Assembly: GCA_027924585.1 (NCBI GenBank)
Contig: BSBM01000994.1
Location: 13,808,501-13,872,500 of the forward strand
Direction of reading: 5' to 3'
DNA: 64,000 nt
DNA from: Larix kaempferi
Lineage: Eukaryota; Streptophyta; Pinopsida; Pinales; Pinaceae
Shown here: positions 22,186 through 34,499 of the stretch, piece by piece
Layout: the number at the start of each line of letters is the position of its first letter
Numbering within the stretch: position 1 is the first letter of the stretch
Translations under genes and position numbers: made by a program
Notes under the pieces: generated by a model
Database searches by the model: none
Told to the model about the DNA's origin: nothing
What the model saw: only the letters and a program-made list of their open reading frames with translations

Positions 22186-25100
22186 ATGTCCATCCTTTCC
22201 CTTAATGCTTGTGGATTGGGTAAGGTATCTAGGGATTAGGCCTTAACCAATCTTTTTAAAGCTACTAGCCCTGCTATTGTTCTGCTACAGGAAACCATGT
22301 GTGAAGACTCCTTTGTTATCTCAAGAATTGGTAAGATTCTGCCCTTCTGGGAAGTGGTTGTAGTCAGTTCTTGTGGTATTTCGGGCGGTCTTGTTATTGC
22401 TTGGAATCCTGCATTGTTTGCTTTCAAGGTCTTCTCTACTCCCTGGGGGATTTTGCTAAAAGGATCTTTCTGTGGAATCCATCAGTCTCTTTCCATTTTA
22501 AATTATTATGCTCCCTATAGGGAGAGACAACCTTTTTGGGGATCTTTGTTAGATTCTGGTCTTTTGAGTTTAGCTAACATGCTAATTACAGGAGATTTGA
22601 ATTTTACCAGGAATGCTTCTGAGATCTGGGGTACTTCGGCAAAGATAGATGATTTGGCAGATTTGTTTTCCAAGTTATTTGTTAACACTGAATTTGTGGA
22701 TGTGATGCCTGTGAAGATGATGCCTACCTGGACTAATGGTAGATTCGAAAAAGAAGGTATCCATAAAAGGCTTGATCGGTTTCTTGTTAAGGCTGATCTG
22801 CTGGGATTTTTTCAGAAACATCTCTCCTGGGTTGTTGATACCAAATTTTCAGATCACTGGCCTATTGTTCCACAACTAGATGAATACAGGCATAAGTCTC
22901 CATCTCCGTTCAAATTCAACAGCTCCTGGCTAGCTGATGCTCTTTTTTGTTCCATGGTCAAAGAATTTTGGCAGAACTGTTGTGGTCCTAAGACGAACTC
23001 GGTTATAAGATTTTGTCTTAAGTTAAAAGGTTTAAAGGAGGATGTTACAGTCTGGATTAAGAATAGAAAGAAGACTGATTAGTTGGAACTAATTCATTTG
23101 GAAAAGAGAATTCATACCTCTACGGTGGCTAACTTCTCTAATTCCCTTGATTATGAATCATTTGAAGCATTAAAGTGTCTTGAACAGAAAAAAGAAGATT
23201 TGCTACTTCAGGAAGAAAAAGAATGGCGCCTTAAAAGCAGAGCCATTTGGATTGCCCATGGAGATAAAAACACAAAAAAAAAAATCATGCGTTTGCATCT
23301 GCTAGAAGGAATTTGAAGCACATATGGGAATTAGAAGATGATCAGGGTTTGATAATTAATGGTCTAGATCAATTAAAATATGAAGCAGAATCTTATTTTG
23401 GAAATTTCTATAAAGATTTTGGTGATTGTGTGCTAGTTGACGAGATCAAAGTGGCAAACTTATAACCCATATTTTTTATTGATCAGGAAGCGGACCTGTC
23501 GTAGAAGGAAGTCACACTTGATGAGATTGAGGCTACACTGAAAATCTTTGCTAAAGAGAAAAGCGATGGGCCAGATTGTTGGCCGGTGGAGCTGTATCTT
23601 CAATTCTTTGATGTTTTGGGTGAGGACCTCAAAATTGTGGTGAACTATTCCAGGGTCAATGGATTCATTTCAGGTGCCCTTAATGATACCTTTATCACTT
23701 TAATTCCCAAAAGAAGCAAGCCTCTATATTTTGGGGATTTTCGGCTCATTGCCCTATGTAATCTGTTATACAAAGTCATTACAAAAATTATTGCACAAAG
23801 GCTGAAGACTGCTCTTTCTAATTTTATATCAGCTAAACAGTTCAGGTTTTTATCAGAAAGACAGATCCATGATGCAATCGGGATTTCTCAGGAATTACTG
23901 CATAATATTAAACTCAAAAAGAAGAAGGATCTTTTGCTTAAAATGGACTTAGAGAAAGCATACGATAGAGTCAGTTGGTCTTTTCTGTGAATGGTCCTGA
24001 TAAAAATTGGATTACCTCCTTTAATAATTAAGTGGATTATGGCTTGCGTCACTTCAATGAATATGGTTGTATTGGTAAATGGCTCACCAACCTCTTTCTT
24101 CAGTTTCTCCCATGGGATCAGGAAAGGCTTCCCACTATCTCCTCTTCTATTCATTTTAATTATGGATGGATTCAGCAGGTTAGTTAAGCAAGCTATGGAC
24201 AATGGTTTGATTAAAGGTATTAAATTGACTAAAGTCTGTGTGATCTCACACATCTTGTTTGCTGTTGATGTTTTGGTGGCCAGTTTGGACACACTAGCAG
24301 AGTGGAATCAATATGAAAGCATCATTCAGACTTTCTGTAATGCTTCCAGCATGAAGGTTAGTTCTACTAAGTCAAATTTCTTTCATCTAAATATGAATGA
24401 TCTGCAGCTGAAAGCTATCACCACCTTTCTCCCTTTCAAGTGTTGTCCATTGGAGGAAGGTTTTAAACATTTGGGTTTCTATTTGAAACCCAATAACTAT
24501 CTTATTAAAGATTGGTTTTGGTTGTTGTGGAAAATAGAATCTCGTATAGCACAATGGTCCTATAGACTTTTATCGATTGGAGGCATACTTTTATTAGTTA
24601 AATCATTTCTATCAAGCATTCCAGTCTATTAGTTTTCTCTTCTCGAAGTGCCTTCCTTCATTATTAAAGCTATTAGAAGATGTTTCTTTAATTTTCTCTG
24701 GTCAGGGACTTCTGAGAAAGTTAAAACCCCAATGGTTGCTTCGGAGGCACTTTCTAGGCCTGAAATATTTGGGGCTATGGAATTAAAGATTTGGAGGTTT
24801 TCAGTGTTGCCCTCAGATTAAAAAGTTTGTGGAGATGTATATTTGGGAATACTCTTTGGTCTAGACTCATGAGAAGCAAATATATCAAACCTGATGTGTA
24901 TCTTTGGTTTTGAAACCCAAAACAAGTTGGTTGGAACTTTTCACCATTATGGAGGGGTTTCATGAAAGTTTTCATTTGGATCAAAAAGGACCTTGATTGG
25001 CAGGTTGGCTCAGGAAAAAATATTAGAGTTGGGTTGGACCCTATCATAGGGATGGAAAATTCTTTTCTTCTTCCCATTCTCCTAACTCGATACTTACAGG

Positions 25101-26310
25101 TTCTTAATCTATCCACACTTGACAAAATCTGTATTCACAGAACAGGTGATTATGGACCTGTTGTTCGGCTATCTTCTAGAGATCTTGGCCTCTCTATTTT
25201 TTTTGCAGTGGAATGAGAATCTTATATAAAATTTTTTAATTTAGTTGTTGTTAAAATTCCCAGGAAGATGATCAGATAATTTGGTGTGGGAATCCTAGCA
25301 TAGGTAAAGTGACGGCAAAAACAGCTTATTTTAGAATGAAGCAAGATAAATTTATCTACCCCCAGGACTACTAGTATAAGCGATTATGGAAGTGGTCAAT
25401 TCCCTTCAAATTAAAATGCTTTTTTTGGTTAGCTCTTCAAGACAAAATTAAGACATGGGATAATTTGATGAAGCGTGGTTGGATTGGTCCAAGCATCTAC
25501 TGTCTTTGTTTCAATGCAGCAGAATCATCTCAGCATTTATTTGTCAACTGTAGCTTCACAATTAAAATCTGGGAATTAGTTTCTACAAATCTAAAAATCA
25601 CACGACGGTGGAATGTTGGTGAGTTCAAATTCCGTCTCTTGAATTGGTACAGAAATTGTAAACAATTCTTTAGTATTGCTATTTGTATTTCATGGGAAAT
25701 ATGGTATACAAGAAATTGTGCTATCTTTCATAATACTCCCCCGGATGAATTAAAATGTTGCATGACTGCGCTAAAGATGTTTTCAACATTTAAAATTGAT
25801 GAATTCAGCTTGCAGATTGTCAAAATTAGTCATTTCACTCTTAAGGTGGAACAACCAGTTTTGTTCTTTGATGGGGCTGCTCAGAATGGGATTTGTGTAG
25901 TAGGAGGTGTTCTTTATCTAAATAAGGAACATTTATACATAGTTCAGCTTGATTGTGGTGTTGGTACCAACATGAAAGCTGAGCTTATGGCTCTTTCGTG
26001 CATTTTATAATTAGCAAATATGTTTGGTTTAGTTAATACCAAAGTGTATGGTGATTCTCTTGTAACAATCAAATGGGCTGTTGGGGATTTCAAGCTTAAT
26101 GTTACCAATTTGTGCCATTGGTGTCTCAGGACACAACGGGAAATATCTTTGCAGTAGAATATTAATTTTGAGCATATTTATAGAGAACATAACTCCTTAA
26201 CGGATAAGTTATCTAAACAAGCTCTGGCAGGTTCTGAAGGTTAGCTCATTTGGGAGGAATGGATGGATGATACCACTTTGGCTAGTGGTGTCTCCTACTT
26301 TTTTTATTAA
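22186..26310 (+). pseudogene. LINE ORF2: endonuclease, reverse transcriptase, RNase H
   Basis: Starts at ATG 22186 with SLNACGLGK, the opening of an APE-type endonuclease. Further blocks are LLQET, NYYAPY, ITGDLNF, RLDRFLV and SDHWPI (to about 22870), so endonuclease residues are largely present. A TAG at about 22237 and another at 23080 interrupt. A frameshift lies in the A-run at about 23271-23284. RT follows: FITLIPKRSKPLYFGDFRLI, LLKMDLEKAYDRVSW, GIRKGFPLSPLLF. The catalytic FADD box is FAVD at 24258-24269. A TGA at 23988 also breaks RT. After a zinc-type stretch comes RNase H: FFDGAAQNG, MKAELMAL, YGDSLVTIKW, HIYREHNSLTDKLSK (about 25860-26230), with all four acidic positions present. 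ORF2 ends at TAA 26308. Confidence 0.85.
24258..24269 (+). other. Mutated RT catalytic box (FAVD)
   Basis: TTT GCT GTT GAT encodes F-A-V-D where LINE RTs have F/Y-A-D-D. A single A-to-T change (GAT to GTT) explains it. The aspartate binds catalytic metal, so RT activity should be lost. Confidence 0.8.
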
Positions 26311-26551
26311 AGTTAGTTCATCACACTTTTTTGTGTTCAAGGACTGATGTGCCATGCTTATTGAACATATGTCTGAAGTTTGACTTTTTTGAAGGTCTGG
26401 TTATTTGAGAAATTAGGATTAGAATGGTTTTTGTTGGACCATTTGTATTTTGGATCCTTTTTTGAAGGTTTCTCATGATTCCATTTATGAATCATGTCTT
26501 TCATTGTACTATTTGATTCATTCGAATATTAATAGTAGTTTTTTTCGCTGG

Positions 26552-26562
26552 AAAAAAAAAAA
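26552..26562 (+). other. LINE poly-A tail
   Basis: A11 run about 240 bases after the ORF2 stop. The sequence beyond it has no LINE similarity, marking the 3' end of the insertion. Confidence 0.6.
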
Positions 26563-26923
26563 CTACATGACTTTATTGAAGGTCGAGGTATTTATAGGAA
26601 AGAATCAAGCCAAATTTGTCATTATGAAAGGTCATCGTAATACATTATTACAAGAATCTATTACCATTACTTTTGTTTTTTATTATATTAAATTTCATTT
26701 TAAAGTAGCTACAATATTTGTTTACTGCTTCAAGATATCTTTCAAGCCTCTCTTTGTGCTTTTAAAATAATAGAATACCTTTTCATTAAATCATCAACCA
26801 CATAATATGTGATGTACATTCCTATTATCTCGTTCTTCTTAATCTTAAAATTTTATTTTATGATTTATGAATATGGTAATTAGTTTTAATGTTAGATAAT
26901 GAAGATATTTATGCATTACCTTG

Positions 26924-27199
26924 GTTTTATTATTGATTTTGACTTTTCTTTCTTATTTCTATATTTATTGACACCTCCAATCCTATAATAACCTTTTCAT
27001 ATAAACATGCTATTTAAAGTTTCTCTCCACTCAAACAAAATTTCTACATTCTTCATCCTTAGTTTTATTATTGATTTTGACTTTTTTTTTCCTATTTCTA
27101 TTTTTATTGACACCTCCAATCCTACAATAACCTTTCCATATAAACATGCTATTTAAAGTTTCTCTCCACTCAAACAAAATTCCTACATTCATCAGCCTC
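26924..27199 (+). repeat. 138-base tandem duplication
   Basis: GTTTTATTATTGATTTTGAC starts at 26924 and again at 27062, and both units continue through 'cacctccaatcct', 'aaacatgctatttaaag' and 'cactcaaacaaaatt' with few differences. It overlaps the 3' part of a decayed minus-strand RT, so it duplicated element sequence. Confidence 0.85.
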
Positions 27200-27885
27200 T
27201 CCCAAAGTTTTATTTGAGCCATTGTATCAAATGCTTTAGAAAAATTAATATATCAAAGAATAATGCTTTTGCATTTACCTTATGCTTTATTTATGACAAT
27301 GGTAAGAGTTCTATTAATTGTTGAATGCATAAGTAAACAAATGGAAAAAAAATGTGTCTTAGCATTATTTCATTCTACCCATTTACTTCCCTTTCTCAGA
27401 TTTGTGGGAAACAACTTACAAAAATACCCTATTAACCATGATGGTAAATTGTAATTTCTCACATTATTCTATTAATTCCTTTTTTAATAGGTATCACCTT
27501 GATAACTTGCTGCTAGTATGAAGGAACCCTACTATATGACATTCTTGTATATCTCCTTGACATCCTTGAGAAGAGCATATATAATTTGAGAAACATGTTT
27601 GACTATATCAATGGTTAAACCATGAGCATTAGGTGCCTTTACATTGGCAAGCTACATTATTTGCACCTCTATATCTTCTTTTTAGCTAACCTTTTTTGCT
27701 ATGGAAAAATATGTTGGAATCATCTCCCTTAATTTTTTGATAAAATTTGCATCCATATGCAATCATTTGTTGCTCATTTATATCATTTGGTGAACCATAA
27801 TCGAGGGACTTATAGTTCACTTGCTTCGCCAACAAGGATACTATGCAAAACAACACTTGTTCTCTACTCACAGTAAAATTCTTTG
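27031..27885 (-). pseudogene. Non-LTR reverse transcriptase remnant, different from the L1 LINE
   Basis: On the minus strand I read a LANVKAPNAHGLTIDIVKHV block (the NGKAPG-DG region of LINE RTs, about 27600-27660), a GGFLHTSS-like block, a short lysine stretch, and at about 27185-27245 FSKAFDTMAQIKLWERLMNV. FSKAFDT holds the first catalytic aspartate. The wording is of the CR1/RTE-like kind (SKAFDTV..KLWERL) rather than the L1 wording used by the LINE at 20.5 kb (LEKAYDRVSW). Stops and frame shifts are frequent and no later RT box is readable. The open 61-codon frame at 27686-27871 is probably the linker upstream of RT. Confidence 0.55.
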
Positions 27886-28499
27886 AATGGCGTTGCTTCT
27901 TTGAAACTATTCAACAATAACCATGGATGATCTCTACCTTTGTTGGGTTCAAATATTGGATTCTTTGTTTATGGTGGTAGAAAAAATAAGTAAATATGTC
28001 TATGTTTATATTGCAACCCAATATCTATCAATACCAAATTTCAAGCCCAACAGAAAGATTAATTAATAAATTTGCTTATATAAATTCAGATCAACAATCT
28101 TCTCTTTTCAAATATGCAGTCACAACCTTCATACAATCATTCCTTCGTATACATGTCCATTCTCCATAAATAATAATTTTGATATGTTGGATGCATATCT
28201 TGCTAGTTCACTGTGTCTACACAATACTTTTCACAACATATTTTTTTTCTCTATGCTTGGAAAGTGAGATGAATAGAAGGTAAGTAATTAGGGAAAATGT
28301 ACAACCTAAAAAAGGTATGATATATAGTTTGAGATTCCTAGTGTTTAACAAAAAAAAATGCAACAAAATATGACGTGGCTAGTAATCAGACTCCCAACAC
28401 TTTGGTGTGCTAACCAACTAACCAAATAATTATAATGCCTAGTCAAATAAGGAACCCAAGCAAAGAAGTACAAACACTCAACCAATGAGGAAAATGCTT

Positions 28500-28745
28500 T
28501 TAGGCCAATAGAATTCACCCAACAATGTTTGAAAATTCCCCAACAGTATTAAAGCATCCTTATATTATAAATAACACCTCAAGCACCTCTAAATTCACCC
28601 AACAATGATAAAAATCCCCAGGCACTTCTGAATTCACCCATCTATGATAGAAAACACACCAAGCACTTGTATATTAACCCTATAATTATAAAAAAAAAAC
28701 TAGCACTTATAGATTTGCTAAGCTATGATAGAATTTGGCCAGCAA
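28500..28745 (+). repeat. Degenerate minisatellite, unit near 47 bases
   Basis: Five or so diverged units built on words like 'gcac.tctaaattcaccca' and 'ctatgatagaaa', spaced at roughly 47 bases. Too diverged to set an exact consensus by eye. Confidence 0.5.
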
Positions 28746-30760
28746 TGTACACAAAATACCCAAGCAATAAAGAGAATTCCCTAGGAAGGAAGAAACCACC
28801 CGGGCAAGAAGAAAACACTCCAATTGTAATTAAAAACACATAAGCAAGTGAGAAATTTGTCCAGCATTCATTAAAATGATTTTGAAAACTTCTTACATTG
28901 ATGTAACAACTCAAATATTCTAAGCCGTTGAGTTCTGGTGTTGGAGTAACATCTAGCAGTGTGATGAAAACACTTCTTTGGACCTCCATTGCAGAAGAAT
29001 AAACAACAATGTAGTAAACCTACAATTTTGTTTTCATAATTCACTCTTTCACATTTTCACCCCTTCACTGACAGTAATTAATAACATAAAGGAGCTTCCA
29101 TTAAAATGAGTGGCGGTAATTAAAAAAGAAGGAGCAATATACCAAAAACATAATTGACATTATATTTTACTCTGGAAACCCAAATGGGAAAATCAACATT
29201 CAATGGTTTGTCAATATTCTATTTCGACAATGTACAGATTACATGTAGCTTCACTACATCTCATGGCTATTTTTGTATCCTCTCCTCCCTCTTTCCAAAA
29301 GGCCCCAACGGAATGGTAATACAAAGATATAATGAAAAGATGGGGGTATTGGAGAATCGAACATCCATGTATTTTCATTTCCCATTCCCCCTTTTTTTCT
29401 TCATAATTTATTTTTCCATTCAATTAATTAAATGCATAATTCTTTTTGGTCTTATTGTACAGTATAATTGCATAAACTTTTCCCTATCCTATAGCTAACT
29501 TACATTTATGTATTGAGTCTCATAACTATTGTTTTTGTTCAAATCCATTTTCGGATCACACCTCCCAATTGAGAGGATTTCTGGTCTCAAAAAGATCAAG
29601 GAAACCAAACTGGATCAACATGTATTCTATTGACTTGTTTAGAGCGTGGGCTCTAAATACGTCTCTTGGATACAACTCTAACTCTTGATCTTATACTAGC
29701 ATCATGGATCTAGATACCAGCTCTAGTCATGGATATGGTATTGCTCTTAGTTATGTATCACTTGTTCTCAATACAGAAGTCTACTCATTAACTCTCAGCT
29801 CTATGCAATCTTGTGATTAGAACTCTAGACCAAAAATATTTAATCACGATTCACTCATATCCTTAGCATGCATGTCTCTTGCATTCTCGTTATCTAAGAA
29901 TGATACAAATTGGCATTCAATGTTCATCCAATTGGAATTTTAGTGTTCTTTTGTTAAGTGTTAAGTGTATGCAACACTCATTTAACTATGAGATCCTAGT
30001 GAGCATATGCCATCATGAAGGGAAGTGTGGAGTACCCTCTTCTTCTAGGATCCATTGCTTCCAAGTATGGAAATAATTCTTTACTACAAAATAATTCTTC
30101 AACCAATCTTCAATGAGTAATACATCAACCCAAGCATGGGATCTTATTCTATTGTCCTCTTTCACTAAACTTCTACTTACTTCATTTGTGAATCTTACCT
30201 CTCATGCCCCTACAATTTGTGGACACTTTCTACTTGTTGGGATACCAAGGAAATGAGCTCTTCACTACTATAATAATTTTCTTCTTATCATGGTAGAAAC
30301 TCTCTATTGTTAGATGAAATACTTCTCCTCATGGAAAAATGTCTCTGTTGTTTGTAGGTTCTAATTGACACTTTGTCTCAGCAACAATGTCAAATGTATG
30401 ACCTCCTTAGTGTGAAATCATACCCACATATATGAGATTATTTTTCTGCCAAAACCTACACATGTGTGATTGTAGGTGACAACACTATTAGGATATGGTG
30501 GTTGATTTACTCACAGTTCGATTAGAAAACAGAGAATGCGAAACCCAACATTCTCCACCATTGTCATACCTGTTGCTCCACATTTCTCAGGAATGTAGTC
30601 ATCTATTCACCAAAGAAACCAAACATATTGAGAAATGGATACTTCATCAACTATTGTGGAGTTCCAAGGAACCCCCAAGGTCATTGACCTCCATTAATAA
30701 ACCTTTAAAACATCCTAAGAAACGAATATTCTTCTGCAAGATTGAAGGAATCAATAACCA
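28746..30760. other. Spacer without recognisable gene
   Basis: No frame here resembles a known protein. 29640-29830 is rich in short CTCTA words. Chance frames occur at 28723-28989 (minus) and 29154-29498 (plus). Part of it may be the downstream end of the decayed minus-strand element described next. Confidence 0.45.
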
Positions 30761-30769
30761 AAATGGGGT

Positions 30770-31510
30770 TGCTCGTGATGTTGGAATCAATATGCTATCC
30801 ACATCGATGGCGATGCAAACCTGCTATGCTAACATAGGACATTGGACAACTATTTCTCCTTGGACGATGTCGGCAACTTTTCATCTCCCTCATTATTCAC
30901 TCTTCACACTGTTCTCTTCATTGTGTTGTTTTTGGGGTGAAGCTCTAGATGAATTATCCAACACCATGCTTCCCAATATCCACTCAACTTACAATGGTGG
31001 AAAATTTTATTGAACTTAGTTGGACTGCTTAGCTTGCATTCCTTCTTTGTTTTCCCCTCACCTTTTTAATTGATTGGAGAAGATTTATTTCCATCCTTCC
31101 ATGGAAATGAATATATCTTATTGCACATGGCTTTCTTCTCCCAGCAAGAAGTCGCACAATGCTTATTTTTTCCATAAAACAAGAATACTTTTGGATACCG
31201 ATAGTTAGCAACTCTATGGAATTTCTTCTCTCAATGGTGACAAATCAGGGAAGCCTTACTTGATGTATACGTCTTGATCTTCTCATTCGTTCTATGGATG
31301 GTTGGTTTTCCACTTCCTCTAAATGATTGTGGAGTATGAGTCTTAAATCTCTTCTTATTGGTTCCCTTCTTCAATATGTCACAAGAGGGTTAAGGAGGTT
31401 TTGGGTGGATAACTTTAGTTATTGCTTCTCTTTCTCTTGACGAGCTGGAAAATTTTATCATTTCTTGCACCTTCACAAAGGAATTGGATAATATCATCAA
31501 CCATTATAAA
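30770..31510 (-). pseudogene. Possible decayed Copia gag zinc knuckle and protease start
   Basis: On the minus strand about 31140-31200 reads FYGKNKHCATSCWEKK, which fits a CCHC zinc knuckle with the two leading cysteines changed (F and Y). A basic stretch lies upstream. About 370 bases further on, a PSMWIA block stands where copia protease has W-x-x-D-S-G, but the DSG is not intact. Spacing and order fit copia gag-protease on the minus strand. The call rests on short matches and could be another element type. The plus-strand ORF 30495-31013 overlaps it and is treated as a shadow. Confidence 0.35.
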
Positions 31511-31784
31511 AGAGGGGGTCATCCACTACGTATTATTATCCAAGGAAATGCAGACTTAAGAATGCCTTATTTAATTGGAGCTATTGAAAATTCCCTTGAA
31601 ATTAAGTCCCTAAGAAGATTCTCTTGCTCCTTTGAGCTCTAGTACAATGGTTGCAACATTCAACATATTTGCAACAATCCATTCTACAATTCATATACCA
31701 ATAAAAAAATACCTAATTTACAAGTCTTGCATTTAATTACCTTACAAGAAGAGATGAAGCGTGTAAAACATATCCAAATAGATG

Positions 31785-31954
31785 AAATGAATTTTATTGG
31801 GATAAAATTGTTAATAAAAAATTACTCAATTCTTCTCCAAGATTTCCCTAAAAATTGAAATATTCCTTTAAATGAGTTTTATTGGAAGAAATTTGTTAAT
31901 GAAAATTGACTCAATACTTCCCCAAGATTTCCTTGAAAATTCAAATATTCCTTT
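31785..31954 (+). repeat. 85-base tandem duplication
   Basis: AAATGAATTTTATTGG at 31785 and AAATGAGTTTTATTGG at 31870 begin two parallel units running through 'ctccaagatttcc' and 'ccccaagatttcc'. The units differ at about one base in seven. Confidence 0.8.
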
Positions 31955-33230
31955 TCAAGGGAGGTCAATAATATTGGACAGTGATTTGGGACAATTTCCA
32001 CCTTTCATGGAGAAACCTATATATGCATCTGAATGTAATGCAAAACAATTATGAAACTCTTTCACAACAACAATTATCCTTTGATACGATCTTTGTAATA
32101 TTGAAAAAACCATGATCGAAGGAGATTTTGTCATTTGTTGATGAATGGTAGGGATGCAGTGCCAACTATAGAAGATTAGAAATTACTTATGACTCACATA
32201 GACACATTCATGGATGCTTCCACAAATGATTCATCTGATATGGAAATACATTTGTTTGTGACAAATTAAGATGTACAAAATCATAATAAGCATTGTTTAA
32301 GAAACCTAGATTGTCTCATTGCAACCAATGATGCTACAAGAGTAAGAAGCAAGTATACTATGGAAACAAATGAGGAGGAATTGGAACCTGAGTTGCTTAT
32401 TATAGAACTGGATCTAGGGTGATGCTTACATCAAACATATGGACTACATGACACATCAATGGTGCTATTGGACTTGTAAAAGAAATTGTGTATAACCTGT
32501 GAAGTTTATCCCCAAAACCATCCACATCTATTTTAGACTTCTAAACATATGGATATTGAGTAAAACGTTTGAATGGTATTCAATTTCAACCTACTTTTCA
32601 TATGATCGATAAGAAAATATGATGAAGATAGGAGATGTGGCTATAAGAAGAGGTCAAGAATATAGTTTGAGATTGATCATTATGTAATTTATTTGTATAT
32701 ATTATACACATCTTATCACATTGTTACTATTAACATTTTTCATCATTCAAGGTTGTTACATTATTAGTATTCATCTTATTCCTCATGTAACTTTTGAAGT
32801 GGAATTCGTTATAGTATTCTATATATTGTAAATGATACTTAGTAAATTTCAAATGATCTAATTAATCTCAAAGTTATACATATACAAAATGATGATCCTC
32901 TAAAATTTTCACGCGACTTCCCACAACTTGAACAAGACTACATAGATCTTATCCCCATATATATAATGTATCAAGAGGGATCAAATCCCTCGAGGTGCAA
33001 ATAGCTTCTCAAAATTTTTAGTCTAAAAAGGGTGTTTTTCACTCTAAAAAAGGTTTTTACCTCAATGGATTTGATCCCTCTACGGTACTTGATGATAGAT
33101 CTGAAGATATGGACCTAGGCTATTAAAATAGTTTTACAAATTTAGGATTTTCATATAGTATCAAAACCCTAGGTTGAAACTCTAGGTACCTTTGAGGATT
33201 AATAGAATTAATAGAATAGGGAATCTACAC
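31955..33230. other. Spacer without recognisable gene
   Basis: I see no protein similarity on either strand. Around 32940-33110 a line like 'gatcaaatccctc' recurs in inverted sense ('ggatttgatccctc'), a weak local repeat only. Confidence 0.4.
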
Positions 33231-33231
33231 C

Positions 33232-33725
33232 CAATATTTCAAATTTGTCATGAAATTTAAAATTTTCAAGAACTTGTAGTGTGTGTCATCCCACAACAAT
33301 TGATAATGAACCCATTTAAAATACATTTCCATTAAAGAATTTCATCGACATATATTCATATTCTATACTACAAAGATCTGGTATAGGTTGGTCGTGTTGA
33401 GTTCAGTGAAATGCCGATAAACAATGAATACAATCTCTATATCACCTTGAGTTAGAACAACATTGTAATGTTAGTGATTTGTTTCCATCTGTCATAGGAT
33501 TTAAAAATTCGAGTAAGAACTTCTAGTGAGCATTGTCCCACATCATCTGATAACCCATAAAAAATACATTTCCATCAAAGAATTTCATCAAGATTTAGTG
33601 CTACTCTATAGGACAGATATCTAACATTAGGAGATCGAGTTGAGTTCAGTGAAATGTAGATAAACGTTGAATACAATCACTATATTTCCTTCACTTAGAA
33701 CAATATTACAATGTTTATGATCATT
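33232..33725 (+). repeat. Tandem duplication of about 248 bases
   Basis: Two parallel units near 33232 and 33480 share the words 'atttccat.aaagaatttcatc', 'ttgagttcagtgaaatg' and 'gaatacaatc.ctatat'. They have diverged, so the duplication is old. The content is non-coding. Confidence 0.75.
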
Positions 33726-33878
33726 TTTTCTTTCAGATTTGGGGTAGATCATTTAGGTTTTCCTTGATGTTTTTTGTGCTAGATTTTGTAATGTAATGTG
33801 GGTATTTTCATAGCATCAATCTACATTTACCTTGATATGTACATAGTGTGTCTATTAAATATGTCCTGTATTTACTGA

Positions 33879-33910
<32 letters not shown>
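33879..33910 (+). repeat. TA microsatellite
   Basis: Uninterrupted TA run of about 32 bases. It adjoins the end of the Copia RNase H. Confidence 0.9.
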
Positions 33911-33917
<7 letters not shown>

Positions 33918-33953
33918 TACATATTCCTTTAAATGAGTTTTATTGGAAGAATG

Positions 33954-34407
33954 TATATATCAATGTGTTTACTCTTTCTATGAAACACATTATGTTTGGA
34001 CAATTGTATGGTAGACTTATTGTCACAATAAATAATTGTTGGTTATTTTTCTGTTTGTCCCATATCTTTCAAAAGTCTTCTCAGCCAAACTGTGTGGCAT
34101 GCTTCTGTAGTTGCTGCTACATATTTTGCTTCTGTGAAATACATGTTGACAATGGGTTGTTTGTGAGAAACCATGAAATCATATTGGTACCCAAATGGAA
34201 AGCATAACCAGATGTGATTTTCCTATCATCGATACTTCCTGCAAAATCACTATTAGTGTACCATGTGAGAGTATTGTCTAGTGAATGAGAGTACCAAAGT
34301 CCATAATGAATTGTGCCTACAACATATCTCAGAATTATTTTACCAACTTTCCAGTGAGAGTCTTTGAGGGACTCCATAAATCTAGAGATCAAATTGACAA
34401 CATACAT
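33954..34407 (-). pseudogene. Copia RNase H
   Basis: 34407-34117 is open: VNLISRFMESLKDSHWK, then YTNSDFAGSIDDRKITSGYA with its aspartates. In another frame follow an ATTEACHTVW block and CDNKSTIQLSKH, then SKHIDIYI near 33960. The parts belong together but a frameshift near 34120 splits them. Confidence 0.75.
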
Positions 34408-34499
34408 TAAATCAGGTCTAGTTTCATAGTTGCAATCAAATACATTAAAATTCCTACCAATCTTTTCTAAATTGTCGAGTTCACTACTGGTCCATCATC

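Larger units (their letters stand above)
20477..26562 (+). mobile_element. Nearly full-length L1-type LINE
   Basis: A non-LTR retrotransposon with ORF1 (nucleic-acid-binding protein) and ORF2 (endonuclease, RT, RNase H) in order, a short 3' untranslated region and an A11 tail at 26552-26562. ORF2 starts only 7 bases after the ORF1 stop. The coding parts have few stops and remain alignable end to end, so it is much younger than the Gypsy elements upstream. The 5' limit is uncertain and no target-site duplication was identified. Confidence 0.85.

Noticed and set aside
29154-29498. 114-codon ORF on the plus strand
   Set aside because: Phenylalanine/isoleucine-rich AT-driven frame with no domain.
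30495-31013. ATG-started 172-codon ORF
   Set aside because: No recognisable domain or bias, and it lies antisense to a probable Copia gag-protease remnant. Most likely a chance frame.
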